A stretch of 64,000 nucleotides of DNA. It comes from Paradevosia shaoguanensis. Lineage in GTDB: Bacteria; Pseudomonadota; Alphaproteobacteria; Rhizobiales; Devosiaceae. Positions 24,015 to 32,068 of this stretch are shown here, piece after piece. The DNA lies in contig NZ_CP068983.1 in assembly GCF_016801025.1 (NCBI RefSeq), positions 1,116,001-1,180,000 of the forward strand. The letters run 5' to 3'. The notes under the pieces are model-generated. The model was not told where the DNA came from. It searched no databases and saw only the letters and a program-made list of their open reading frames with translations. Position numbers and translations under genes: made by a program. Positions within the stretch are counted from its first letter, which is position 1. Every line of letters begins with the position of its first letter.

Positions 24015-25559
24015 ATGGCCACCACTCTTTCCGCTCCCGCCTTCGACAAGCCGATCTCCATCGCCATTCTCGCCATGGGCGGACAGGGCGGCGGCGTACT
24101 CGCCGACTGGATCGTCGCCATGGCCGAGCAGCAGGGCTGGATCGCCCAGTCGACATCGGTTCCCGGCGTCGCCCAGCGTACCGGCGCCACCATCTATTAC
24201 GTGGAAATGCTCGCGCCCAAGGACGGCAAGCTGCCGGTCCTCTCGCTCATGCCCACGCCCGGCGACGTCGATATCGTGCTCGCCGCCGAGTTCATGGAAG
24301 CCGGCCGCTCGATGCTGCGCGGCATCGTCACCCCCGACAAGACCACGCTCATCGCCTCCACCCACCGCTCCTACGCCGTGGGCGAAAAGGAAATGCCCGG
24401 CGACGGCACCGCCGACCCGCAGCTCGTGGTGGAAGCCTTTGGCGTCGCCGCCAAGCGCAGCATCGTCTTCGACATGCAGACCCTGGCCGAAAAGAACGGC
24501 TCGGTGATCTCCTCGGCCATGTTCGGCGCTCTTGCCGGCTCGGGCACCCTGCCTTTCGGCCGCGACGCCTTCGAGGACGCCATCAAGGCCGGCGGCAAGG
24601 GCATCCAGGCGAGCCTGAAGGCCTTCGGCGCCGCTTTCGACCGCGCCACTGAGGGCAAGCCCGACAAGGTCGCCAAGAAGCCGGAAAAGGACCTGCCCGA
24701 GCCGCCGCGTTCGGTCGGCCAGCCGCAGCTCGACGCCCTGCTCGGCCGCATCCATTCCGAGTTTCCGGCCGCGCTCGGCCCCATGCTTTTCGCCGGCATC
24801 AAGAAGCTCGTCGACTTCCAGGACGTGCGCTACGCCAACGAATATCTCGACCGCGCCCGCGACCTGCTCGCGCTCGACCGCAAGGCCAATGGCGAGGCCC
24901 ACGAATTTGCCTTCAGCCAGGAGGTGGCAAAATATCTCGCCAACGCCATGGCCTATGACGACGTCGTCCGCGTCGCCGACCTCAAGACCCGCGCCTCCCG
25001 TTTCGAGCGCGTGCGCAAGGAAGTCGGCGCCGGCAAGGATCAGCTCGTCTACACCACCGAATACATGCATCCGCGCATGGAAGAAGTCTGCGGCACCATG
25101 CCCGCTGCCCTCGGCCAGTTCATCGAGGATCGCAAGGGCCTCTATGACTTCATGGACCGCTTCGTGAACAAGGGCCGGCGCGTGCGCACCGGCACCGTGT
25201 TCTGGTTCGCCGGCCTCTACATGGTCTCGGCCCTCAAGCCCATGCGCCGCTCCATGCTGCGCCATAAGCGCGAAATGGCCCATGTCGAGCGCTGGCTTGA
25301 AACCGCCACGCGCCTCCTGCCGACAAATTACGACCTCGCCACTTCGGTCATCGGCACCCGCCGCCTCATCAAGGGCTATTCGGATACCCATAGCCGCGGC
25401 GAAGCCAAGTTCGACAAGGTGCTCGGCGCCGTGCCGATGCTCGAAACCCGCGAAGACGGCGGCACCTGGCTCAAGCGCCTGGTGCAGGCCGCGCTCCATG
25501 ACGAAAAGGGCAAGGCGCTTGACGGCGCACTGGCGACGATCCGGAGTTTTGCGAACTAG
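24015..25559 (+). CDS. indolepyruvate oxidoreductase beta-family subunit
   Basis: 514 residues from ATG 24015, five bases after the alpha stop. Residues 1-200 are the gamma-type domain of 2-oxoacid:ferredoxin oxidoreductases: ILAMGGQGGGVLADWIVAMAEQ, VPGVAQRTGATIYYVEM and a late MFGALAGSGTLPFGRDAFE. The remainder is the long C-terminal extension found only in the large beta-family proteins of aerobic proteobacteria (DUF6537-like). It would transfer electrons and position CoA. Its stop shares the bases CTAG (25556-25559) with the convergent protease gene. Confidence 0.83.
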   Translation: MATTLSAPAFDKPISIAILAMGGQGGGVLADWIVAMAEQQGWIAQSTSVPGVAQRTGATIYYVEMLAPKDGKLPVLSLMPTPGDVDIVLAAEFMEAGRSMLRGIVTPDKTTLIASTHRSYAVGEKEMPGDGTADPQLVVEAFGVAAKRSIVFDMQTLAEKNGSVISSAMFGALAGSGTLPFGRDAFEDAIKAGGKGIQASLKAFGAAFDRATEGKPDKVAKKPEKDLPEPPRSVGQPQLDALLGRIHSEFPAALGPMLFAGIKKLVDFQDVRYANEYLDRARDLLALDRKANGEAHEFAFSQEVAKYLANAMAYDDVVRVADLKTRASRFERVRKEVGAGKDQLVYTTEYMHPRMEEVCGTMPAALGQFIEDRKGLYDFMDRFVNKGRRVRTGTVFWFAGLYMVSALKPMRRSMLRHKREMAHVERWLETATRLLPTNYDLATSVIGTRRLIKGYSDTHSRGEAKFDKVLGAVPMLETREDGGTWLKRLVQAALHDEKGKALDGALATIRSFAN

Positions 25560-26335
25560 GCCGTCGCCGTAGCGGCGCTCGAACCGTTTTCGCTCTCCTG
25601 CCTAGCGATCCCTCTCAAGAGGAAGATTGCGTAAATGAAGAGCGGAATGTCCAGCAGCAGGGGCAGCAGCAACGAGGTCAGCGATGGCTCGATCGGACCA
25701 GGGTCCGGCATCGAGCTTGCAATCGTCACCAGCAGGAAATCCCAGCAGGCGTGAAAGAGGATCGCCGGCACGATCGACCGGGTTCTAAGTACCAGGGCGA
25801 GAAAGAACGTGCCGGCCATGAATGCGGTGACGGCTTGCGTCACTGCAGCGATCAGGTCGCCGGTGCCGGTAGCGTTGAGCACGTGGACCGAGCCGAAGAT
25901 GACCGATGTCAGCCAGACCGCCGGCCAGAATGGGATGCCCGAGCGCAGGCCGCGGAAAAGCACGCCACGGAACATGGTTTCTTCCGAGAAGCCGACCAGC
26001 AGTGTGTTGACTGCGAGGATCAGCACGGTGTGTGGCGCCGGCCAGCCGACGAGCAACGTGCCGATGAAGAACAGAACCAGATAGACCGCCGGCCCGATCA
26101 GTACGCGTAGTGAATTCCACGGCCGCGGCGCGTTGAAGCCGATGTCCCACCAACGCATTGCCACCACGAGGATGACGAGGAAGACACTTGCGGCGACGAT
26201 CGAAGTGGAGATCGAGGACGTCACGCCCTCGGCGAGGCTGGCCGTCTCATGAGGTAGCCAGGCGCCCCAGAACATGATGGCGATCCACACCGCCAGCGCG
26301 GTAAAAGCCAATGGAATTCGGATCTTGGCAGCCAT
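25556..26335 (-). CDS. CPBP-family intramembrane glutamic endopeptidase
   Basis: 259 residues with about eight membrane segments. The CPBP motifs are in order: EETMFRG (EExxxR), FGSVH (FxxxH) and ILFHACWDF (HxxxD/N). Bacterial members cleave membrane proteins or serve in bacteriocin immunity and signalling. It lies directly downstream of the MarR gene at 26399 on the same strand, and may be expressed with it. A link to catabolism is not evident. Confidence 0.85.
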   Translation of the reverse strand: MAAKIRIPLAFTALAVWIAIMFWGAWLPHETASLAEGVTSSISTSIVAASVFLVILVVAMRWWDIGFNAPRPWNSLRVLIGPAVYLVLFFIGTLLVGWPAPHTVLILAVNTLLVGFSEETMFRGVLFRGLRSGIPFWPAVWLTSVIFGSVHVLNATGTGDLIAAVTQAVTAFMAGTFFLALVLRTRSIVPAILFHACWDFLLVTIASSMPDPGPIEPSLTSLLLPLLLDIPLFIYAIFLLRGIARQESENGSSAATATA

Positions 26336-26398
26336 CTCTTCCCCCGTGCGACGCCTCGGCGAGATTGCATGGCGGCGCTCGCCCTGTCGAGAGGATCG

Positions 26399-26941
26399 CT
26401 ATCTGCTGTCCCCGTTGCGCCCACCGGGGCCGGGGGCAGAGATGCCGTGCTTGTCCATGTTGCGCAGCACCTTGTGAAGCGTGTTGACGAAAGCGTCGTA
26501 TTCTTCCGGCGTCACGTCCTCGAACAATTGAGAGAAGATGCCGAAGAGCGTCGGCCAGAAGGCCTGGAAGGCGGTTCGGCCTTCCTCGGTGATGTGGATC
26601 TCACGCACCCGCATGTCGTCGGGCCGCGACTGGCGCCGAACATAGCCCTGCTCCTCGAGGGAATCGAGCGTGCGGCTCATGGTCGACTGCTCGACCACCG
26701 CCAGGTAGGAGAGCTCGTTGACCGTGAGCCCGGCGGCGATGGTCAGAAGCGAGAGCGCCCGCATCTTGGCCGTCGTCATGTCGTGCGGCTTGAGCACTTC
26801 CTGAAGGTTGGCGTTGTAACTCGCCGACAGGCGGTTGATGAGGTGCGGCGCGAAGCGGCTCAGTCCAATCTCACCCAGGCTCGGCAGGCGATTATTGTCC
26901 GAGGCTTCGCGGGAAGTTCCAAGAAAGTACTTGTCGGTCAA
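26399..26941 (-). CDS. MarR-family transcriptional regulator
   Basis: 180 residues starting at TTG 26941, with GGAGG six bases upstream. The winged helix region is MTTAKMRALSLLTIAAGLTV, NELSYLAVVEQSTMSRTLDS and wing RPDDMRVREIHITEEG. It is downstream of the FAD oxidoreductase and isatin-hydrolase-like genes on the same strand, so it is likely co-transcribed with them and may regulate their divergent promoter, possibly through the ATGCAT-type repeats there and at 21780. Confidence 0.85.
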   Translation of the reverse strand: MTDKYFLGTSREASDNNRLPSLGEIGLSRFAPHLINRLSASYNANLQEVLKPHDMTTAKMRALSLLTIAAGLTVNELSYLAVVEQSTMSRTLDSLEEQGYVRRQSRPDDMRVREIHITEEGRTAFQAFWPTLFGIFSQLFEDVTPEEYDAFVNTLHKVLRNMDKHGISAPGPGGRNGDSR

Positions 26942-26974
26942 ACTTTGCCTCCGCGTGCCGTAGAGGAAGTGGGC

Positions 26975-28555
26975 TTAGCTGAGCGCCTTGCCCAGGAGGA
27001 AACCCGAACCGCCGCCCAGACCCGGACCCGGATGGCTGGACGCCCCGATATGGTAGAGACCGGGGACATGGGTAGTGTGGTTGACCGAGGTCTTCAAGGG
27101 TCGCCAGATGAAGAACTGGTCGATGCCGCAATACCCGCCATAGGGGTCGCCCCCCACCAGATTGACGTTCATCGCCTCAAGGTCGGCCGGCGAATAGACC
27201 TTCCGCTTGATGACCGCTTCATCAAAATTCTCGATGTGCGAGCGCAGGATCGCCTCGACGCGATCGGCGTACTTTTCGCGTATATCCGCAGTCCAGCGTC
27301 CGTCGGCAGGCGCCGCGATCTCGCCGGCGGCGTCGCCCTTGATAAAGCGCGGCGCTTCGGGAAGCTGCAGCCAGAGAATGGCCTTGCCCTCCGGCGCGCG
27401 CGACGGATCGAGAGCGGTGGGCTGGCCCACGCAGATCGTCGGCTCGGCCGGCAGCATGCCGCGTTCGGCTTCGTTGGTGGCCTTGGAGACCCCATCGAGC
27501 CCCGAGGTCAGGTGAATGAGTGCGGTCTTTTCGAGTCCGGGACTGCGCCATTTCGGCACTGCGTTGAGAGCGTAGTGGATCTGCATGTCGCCCTTGCCAT
27601 ACCGGTAATTGGCGACGCCCTCGCTCACCGCCTCGGGCAGTTTTTCGCCATCCAGCAGGCGCCCGTAGAGCTGGTTGGGAGTGACCGAGGCGATCACGCC
27701 GCGCCGGGCCGTCAGCAGGTCGCCATCGGCAAGCCGCACGCCCATGGCGCGGCCGGCATCATCGAGCGCGATGCGTTCGACATCGGCACCGGTCCGGATC
27801 GAGCCGCCCTGTTCGCGGATCAGCGCCTCGAAGGCCTTGACCGCATTGCGCGCGCCGCCCTTGACGATCGGCGCCCCGGCCGCCTCCATGGCGAAGCCGA
27901 TGACCTTGAGCATTTCGCCCGAATAGGTGTTGTCGGGATTGAGCCCGCAATGGAGCACCCAGGGGGCGAAAAGCCCCTGGACCTCCTCGGACTTGTAGCG
28001 CGTTTCGAGGTATGGACGGGCCGAGACCAGCGCCTCCCCGAAGAAGGCGGCAAGCCCCTTGATCCCGCGTTTCCAGGCTTCTTTGCCCACCACTTTGAGC
28101 ATGTCGAGCGACCACAGCCGCCCGCCCAGCAGGCCGAAGACGAAGCCGGCATTGTCGCCGAACCGCGCCATCTCCCGCGCGAAAGCCGCCCCGTCATCGG
28201 GGTGGGCCCTGGAAAAGGCCTCGACGTTCCGCGCCCGGTCGCGCGACAGCACGAGGCTGCGCCCATCGGGGAACAGCACGCCGGTGGCGTCCTCGGTATT
28301 GGCAAATTCGAGTCCGTGCCGGGCCAGGTCCGCCCCCAACACGCCATAGGCGGGCGAGGTGGTGAACAGCACGAAGGTCGTGGCCATCACGTCGTGGATG
28401 AAGCCCGGCTCGGTGATTTCCTCGGTGCGGATGCAGCCGCCGGCCACATCGTTCCGTTCGAGCAGAAGGACCTTTCGGCCCTTCTTGCCCAGCATTGCAG
28501 CGGCGACGAGGGCATTGATGCCGCTCCCCACGATAATGTAGTCGGCGTCAGCCAT
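26975..28555 (-). CDS. FAD-dependent oxidoreductase, PYROXD2/phytoene-desaturase-like
   Basis: 526 residues. The N-terminal dinucleotide fold DYIIVGSGINALVAAAMLGKK is followed by VLLLERNDVAGGCIRTEE, and the C-terminus has HTTHVPGLYHIGASSHPGPG with the final GSGFLLGKAL, all typical of the PYROXD2-like amine-oxidase/CrtI superfamily. Carotenoid biosynthesis genes are absent, so a phytoene role is unlikely; oxidation of an aromatic or alicyclic intermediate is more plausible. It lies 24 bases after the isatin-hydrolase-like gene and is paralogous to the frameshifted gene at 29593. Confidence 0.82.
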   Translation of the reverse strand: MADADYIIVGSGINALVAAAMLGKKGRKVLLLERNDVAGGCIRTEEITEPGFIHDVMATTFVLFTTSPAYGVLGADLARHGLEFANTEDATGVLFPDGRSLVLSRDRARNVEAFSRAHPDDGAAFAREMARFGDNAGFVFGLLGGRLWSLDMLKVVGKEAWKRGIKGLAAFFGEALVSARPYLETRYKSEEVQGLFAPWVLHCGLNPDNTYSGEMLKVIGFAMEAAGAPIVKGGARNAVKAFEALIREQGGSIRTGADVERIALDDAGRAMGVRLADGDLLTARRGVIASVTPNQLYGRLLDGEKLPEAVSEGVANYRYGKGDMQIHYALNAVPKWRSPGLEKTALIHLTSGLDGVSKATNEAERGMLPAEPTICVGQPTALDPSRAPEGKAILWLQLPEAPRFIKGDAAGEIAAPADGRWTADIREKYADRVEAILRSHIENFDEAVIKRKVYSPADLEAMNVNLVGGDPYGGYCGIDQFFIWRPLKTSVNHTTHVPGLYHIGASSHPGPGLGGGSGFLLGKALS

Positions 28556-28579
28556 TCGCTCGTCCCCCCTGTAGTCAGC

Positions 28580-29371
28580 TCAGGCGCGCGGCGCCAGAGC
28601 GAAGGCGCGGACCGGGCTGCCCGTGCCGCCCACGATCTTGAGCGGGGCCACGACCAGCAGCGCGCCGGTGGCCGGCAGCTTGTCGAGGTTGATCAAGCTG
28701 GCAAGACCATAGCCGCCTGCGCCCAGCATGATCGAGTGAGCGGGGAACGGCGGGTTGAGGCTGGCGGCATTGCCCCAGTCGGTGCCCACGCATTCGCTGC
28801 CCCAACCGAGGACCTGCTTGGAAACCAGGTACTCGATGCAATCAACGCTCGGGCCCGGGGTGTGCGAGCCGTTCTCGTCGGCATTGAGGAAGGTCTCGGT
28901 CGAGCCGTTGCGGTGGTACCAGTCCGAGCGCATCAACACCCAACTGCCCTTCTTGATCTCGCCGTGCTTGGCTTCCCAGGCCTTGACCATGTCGGCCGTG
29001 AGCAGGAAGTCGGAATCCTTGGCCACTTCGGCGTGGCAATCGATCACGACGACCGGGGCCACGAAGGTCTGCGGCTCGACGGTATCGGTAGTGTTGTTCT
29101 TGACGTCCTTGCCCGAAACCCAGTGGATCGGCGCGTCGAAATGGGTGCCCGTGTGCTCGCCCAGCTCCATCCAGCCCCAGGCCCACCAGGGACCGTTGCT
29201 GTCATAGTTGGAGATCTCGTGCATCTTGAAGCTAGGGGTGTTCTTGGCGAAATCCGGCGGCAGGTAGAGCACCGGCGTATTGGGGCCAAGCGGCGCCGTC
29301 AGGTCGACGATCTGGACGTCGCCGGAGGCGAGCGCGGTGGCGACGGAAGCCAATGCCTGGATGGCAGTCAT
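28580..29371 (-). CDS. cyclase-family metal hydrolase, isatin hydrolase-like
   Basis: 263 residues; AAGGAG nine bases before the ATG. The metal-binding signature of the cyclase superfamily is HTGTHFDAPIH at 73-83, with H73, H77 and D79 as expected Mn2+ ligands. The flanking NYDSNGPWWAWGWMELGE, the LLTADMVKAWEAKHGEI segment and the C-terminal LVVAPLKIVGGTGSPVRAFAL match what I recall of Labrenzia isatin hydrolase, including its length. That enzyme opens isatin to isatinate. Kynurenine formamidase is the alternative within the superfamily but is shorter and differs around the tryptophans. The gene leads a minus-strand operon with an FAD oxidoreductase and a MarR gene. Confidence 0.82.
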   Translation of the reverse strand: MTAIQALASVATALASGDVQIVDLTAPLGPNTPVLYLPPDFAKNTPSFKMHEISNYDSNGPWWAWGWMELGEHTGTHFDAPIHWVSGKDVKNNTTDTVEPQTFVAPVVVIDCHAEVAKDSDFLLTADMVKAWEAKHGEIKKGSWVLMRSDWYHRNGSTETFLNADENGSHTPGPSVDCIEYLVSKQVLGWGSECVGTDWGNAASLNPPFPAHSIMLGAGGYGLASLINLDKLPATGALLVVAPLKIVGGTGSPVRAFALAPRA

Positions 29372-29440
29372 GACAAAATTCTCCTTCAGGTCCCTATGAG
29401 GCCCGAGGGCCTCCCTTTAGCCCAACGCTAGAACACTCTC

Positions 29441-29520
29441 ATGCATGTGCAAATATGCGTTCCAGCCGCGTTGCGGTTAAATGCACGATACTTTAGGTTC
29501 AAAATATCGCAAGATGCATA
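29441..29520. promoter_or_regulatory. divergent control region with ATGCAT/TGCA repeats
   Basis: Between the isatin-hydrolase-like operon (minus) and the second FAD oxidoreductase (plus) are ATGCATGTGCA (29441-29451, containing TGCA-TG-TGCA), AATATGCG (29452-29459), AATGCACG (29481-29488) and GATGCATATTTAT (29514-29526). Related ATGCA-N2-TGCAT sits at 21780. They may be binding sites of the MarR protein encoded at 26399. Confidence 0.45.
29491..29505. promoter_or_regulatory. candidate operator site 6 (ACTTTAGGTTCAAAA)
   Basis: Copy of the island-wide motif in the 29.4 kb divergent promoter, linking the isatin-hydrolase-like genes to the monooxygenase, thioesterase and importer genes. Confidence 0.5.
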
Positions 29521-29592
29521 TTTATTGATTGTGGGCGGAAAGGCCGTCGCCCGGCCGGAAACGCCCGCGACTGGGGCATTTCGGAGGGAAAT

Positions 29593-31163
29593 TTGTCATA
29601 CGATGCCATCGTGGTAGGCGCCGGCCATAACGGCCTGGCAGCCGCCGTTCACCTGGCCAGCAAGGGCTGGAAAGTCGCCGTCGTCGAACGTGAAGAAACG
29701 GCGGGCGGCGCGGTCAAGACCGAGGAAGTCACCCTCCCCGGCTATCGCCACGACCTCTTTGCCATGAACCTCTCCATGTTCGCCGGCTCCGCCTTCTTCG
29801 CTACCCACAAGGAAGGTCTCCACCGCCACGGCCTCGACTTCGTTCCCGTCGCCGACAGCTTCGCCTCGGCCTTCCCCGACGGCAAATGGCTGGGCGTCAG
29901 CACCGACCTCGACACCACCACCGCCCGCATCGAGTCTTTCTCGAAAGCCGACGCCGCCCAGTGGCGCAAGATGGCCCAAGCCTTCCCCGAGGAAGCGGCC
30001 TATATCGGCGGCGTCATGGGTACGCCCATGCCTTCCGTCGAAGTCGTCCAACTGCTCATCAAGGCACTGCGCAAGAAGGGCTATGCCTGGGTGCGCGATA
30101 TGGTGAAGCTCCTCATCTCCTCGCCCCGCGCTTATCTAGACGCCAATTTCGAAAGCCCCGAAGTGCGCGCCCTGATGGCAGCCTGGGGCCTCCATCTCGA
30201 TTTCGGCCCCGACATCGCCGGCGGCGCCGTGTTTCCCTATCTCGAATCCATGGCCAACCAGAATTTCGGCATGGTCATCGGCAAGGGCGGCGCCGACACC
30301 ATCATCAAGGCGATGTCCGGCTACCTCGCCTCGCTGGGCGGCGAAATCCATCTCGGCCGCGCCGTCACCCGGATCGTTGAGGAAAACGGCCGCGCCAGCG
30401 CCGTCGAGCTCGATGACGGCTCGCGCCTCTCGGCCAGCCGCGCCATCATCTCGAACGTCCACCCGCAGATTCTCGCCAACAAGCTTCTCGGCCAGTCGAC
30501 GGGTGCGAAAACGCTTGCCGAGGCCGTTCGAAATTTCCGCGCCGGCCCCGGCACGATGATGCTGCACTTCGCGCTCTCGGACCTTCCCGACTGGTCGGCA
30601 AGCCCCGAACTCAGGCGCTTCGCCTATGTGCACCTCGCCCCTGACTACCAGATGATGTCGCGCGCCTATCAGCAGGCGACCTCGGGTCTGCTGCCGTCCG
30701 AGCCCGCCCTCGTCGTCGGCCAGCCCACGGCCCTCGATCCCTCGCGGGCGCCCGCCGGCAAGCATGTGCTCTGGGTCCAGGCCCGTGTCGTCCCCTACGA
30801 GATCAAGGGCGACGCCGACGGCACCATCGCGGCCAGGGATTGGGATAGCGCCAAGGAGGCCTATGCCGACCGCATCCTTTCGATCATCGAGCGCTACGCG
30901 CCGGGCCTGCGTGGAAAGATCGAGGACGCCCACATCCTCTCCCCGCTCGATCTCGAACGCGCCAACCCCAACCTCGTGCGCGGCGACAGCCTTTCAGGCA
31001 GCCACCACCTCGACCAGAACTTCCTCTTCCGTCCGCCGGCGGATGGTCGCGCCACAAGAGCCCGGTCAGAAACCTCTATATGGTCGGCGCCTCGACCTGG
31101 CCGGGCGCCGGTACCGGTGCAGGTTCGGGCTTCATGCTGGGCAAGGCTCTGGCGGGGAAGTAA
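29593..31163 (+). pseudogene. second PYROXD2-like FAD oxidoreductase with a frameshift near its 3' end
   Basis: The protein starts at TTG 29593 (GGAGG five bases upstream) with YDAIVVGAGHNGLAAAVHLA and is intact through HHLDQNFLFRP. Between about 31031 and 31042 the frame is lost: the conserved end continues in another frame as GWSRHKSPVRNLYMVGAS and then GSGFMLGKALAGK, ending at TAA 31161-31163. The shift corresponds to one missing base in a GC-rich run. In the shifted frame translation would run on to 32415, across other genes. Either a real recent mutation or a sequencing error explains this. When restored, the protein has about 523 residues, like its paralogue at 26975. Confidence 0.8.
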
Positions 31164-31167
31164 CGCG

Positions 31168-31836
31168 CTACGAGCCGGCGGGCTCGGAGGCTGCGCCCAG
31201 CAGGCCGATGAGTTCATCGCGTGCAAGACTGGCGCCGAAGATCGGCGTGCCGGCCCCAAAGTTCCGCGCGGAGCGGAGCGGGCCGGCATCGACCGGGTCA
31301 TAGCCCAGCCGATCGATGAAATCGGCAACCGCCTGGCGCGCTATGGAATCGTCCGCCGCGATGGCCAGGGCACGACGGTCCAGGGCACCGGCTGCACGCG
31401 CCTCGCCTTCGATCTCGTGATAGCCCATGTGGTTGAAGCTGCGGACCAGCCGGGCATCGGGCAGGAAACGCTGGATTACCTCGCTGCTCGCCTCTTCGCC
31501 CTCGAATTCCTCCAGCCGGCCATCGGTGGGCGACCAATAGTTCATGACGTCGACCACCACCTTGCCGGCCAGCAGGTCGGGACGCAGCGTGCGATAGCGG
31601 AAGAGCGGCAGCGCGAGCACGACAATGTCGCTGCCCAGCGCTACTTCCTCGGCCGTAGCCGCGACGGCGCCGGGGGTTATGATCTTGAGCAGCAATTCGA
31701 TTTCGGATGGCGCGCGCGACGTGGCCATGCGCACTTCGTAGCCAGCAGCGAGCGCGAGACGCGCGAGCGCCGTGCCGACGCGGCCGGCGCCGAGAATGCC
31801 GATGGTTTGCGCTGCGGGCGCCCCGGTTTCGATCAT
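31168..31836 (-). CDS. NADPH-dependent F420 reductase-like NAD(P)-binding protein
   Basis: 222 residues from ATG 31836 (AGG eight bases upstream); the longer frame to 31935 lacks support. The Rossmann loop is TIGILGAGRVGTALARLALAAGYEV, and the fold continues with SDIVVLALPLFRY, VVVDVMNYWSP and LVRSFNHMGYHE, matching the NADP oxidoreductase/F420-dependent family (also seen in ferric reductase-like STEAP N-domains). F420 itself is not assured in this group; most proteobacterial members probably use NADP with another flavin. It is convergent with the frameshifted oxidoreductase (4 bases apart). Confidence 0.75.
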   Translation of the reverse strand: MIETGAPAAQTIGILGAGRVGTALARLALAAGYEVRMATSRAPSEIELLLKIITPGAVAATAEEVALGSDIVVLALPLFRYRTLRPDLLAGKVVVDVMNYWSPTDGRLEEFEGEEASSEVIQRFLPDARLVRSFNHMGYHEIEGEARAAGALDRRALAIAADDSIARQAVADFIDRLGYDPVDAGPLRSARNFGAGTPIFGASLARDELIGLLGAASEPAGS

Positions 31837-32068
31837 AGCAAGTACCTTTTGAGAACCTGCTCTAATGTTGTGCCTTCGAATCCGCCCGCAAGGAGGCACA
31901 TCAGTGTTACCGGAAGGAGCGACGAAAGCGCCCAATTCACCCGTGCAGCCGGGGAAAGCCTAAAGTTTGGCTTGCCGGAAGGGATGCTCAAAAAGTACCT
32001 TCTGGGCGGGTGGGAAAGCCACCTGGGTGGCGCGACGCCGGTAACCGGCGATGCAAAAAGGAACAAAA

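Noticed and set aside
26975-28555. Phytoene desaturase of a carotenoid pathway
   Set aside because: No other carotenoid gene is nearby, and the sequence and context fit the PYROXD2-like branch in a catabolic locus better.
28580-29371. Kynurenine formamidase (KynB) as the primary call
   Set aside because: Length and the WWAWGWMELGE region fit isatin hydrolase better, and no kynureninase or tryptophan dioxygenase gene is nearby.
26369-29431. A 1020-codon plus-strand open frame
   Set aside because: It runs antisense across MarR, FAD oxidoreductase and isatin-hydrolase-like genes and shows no domain signatures.
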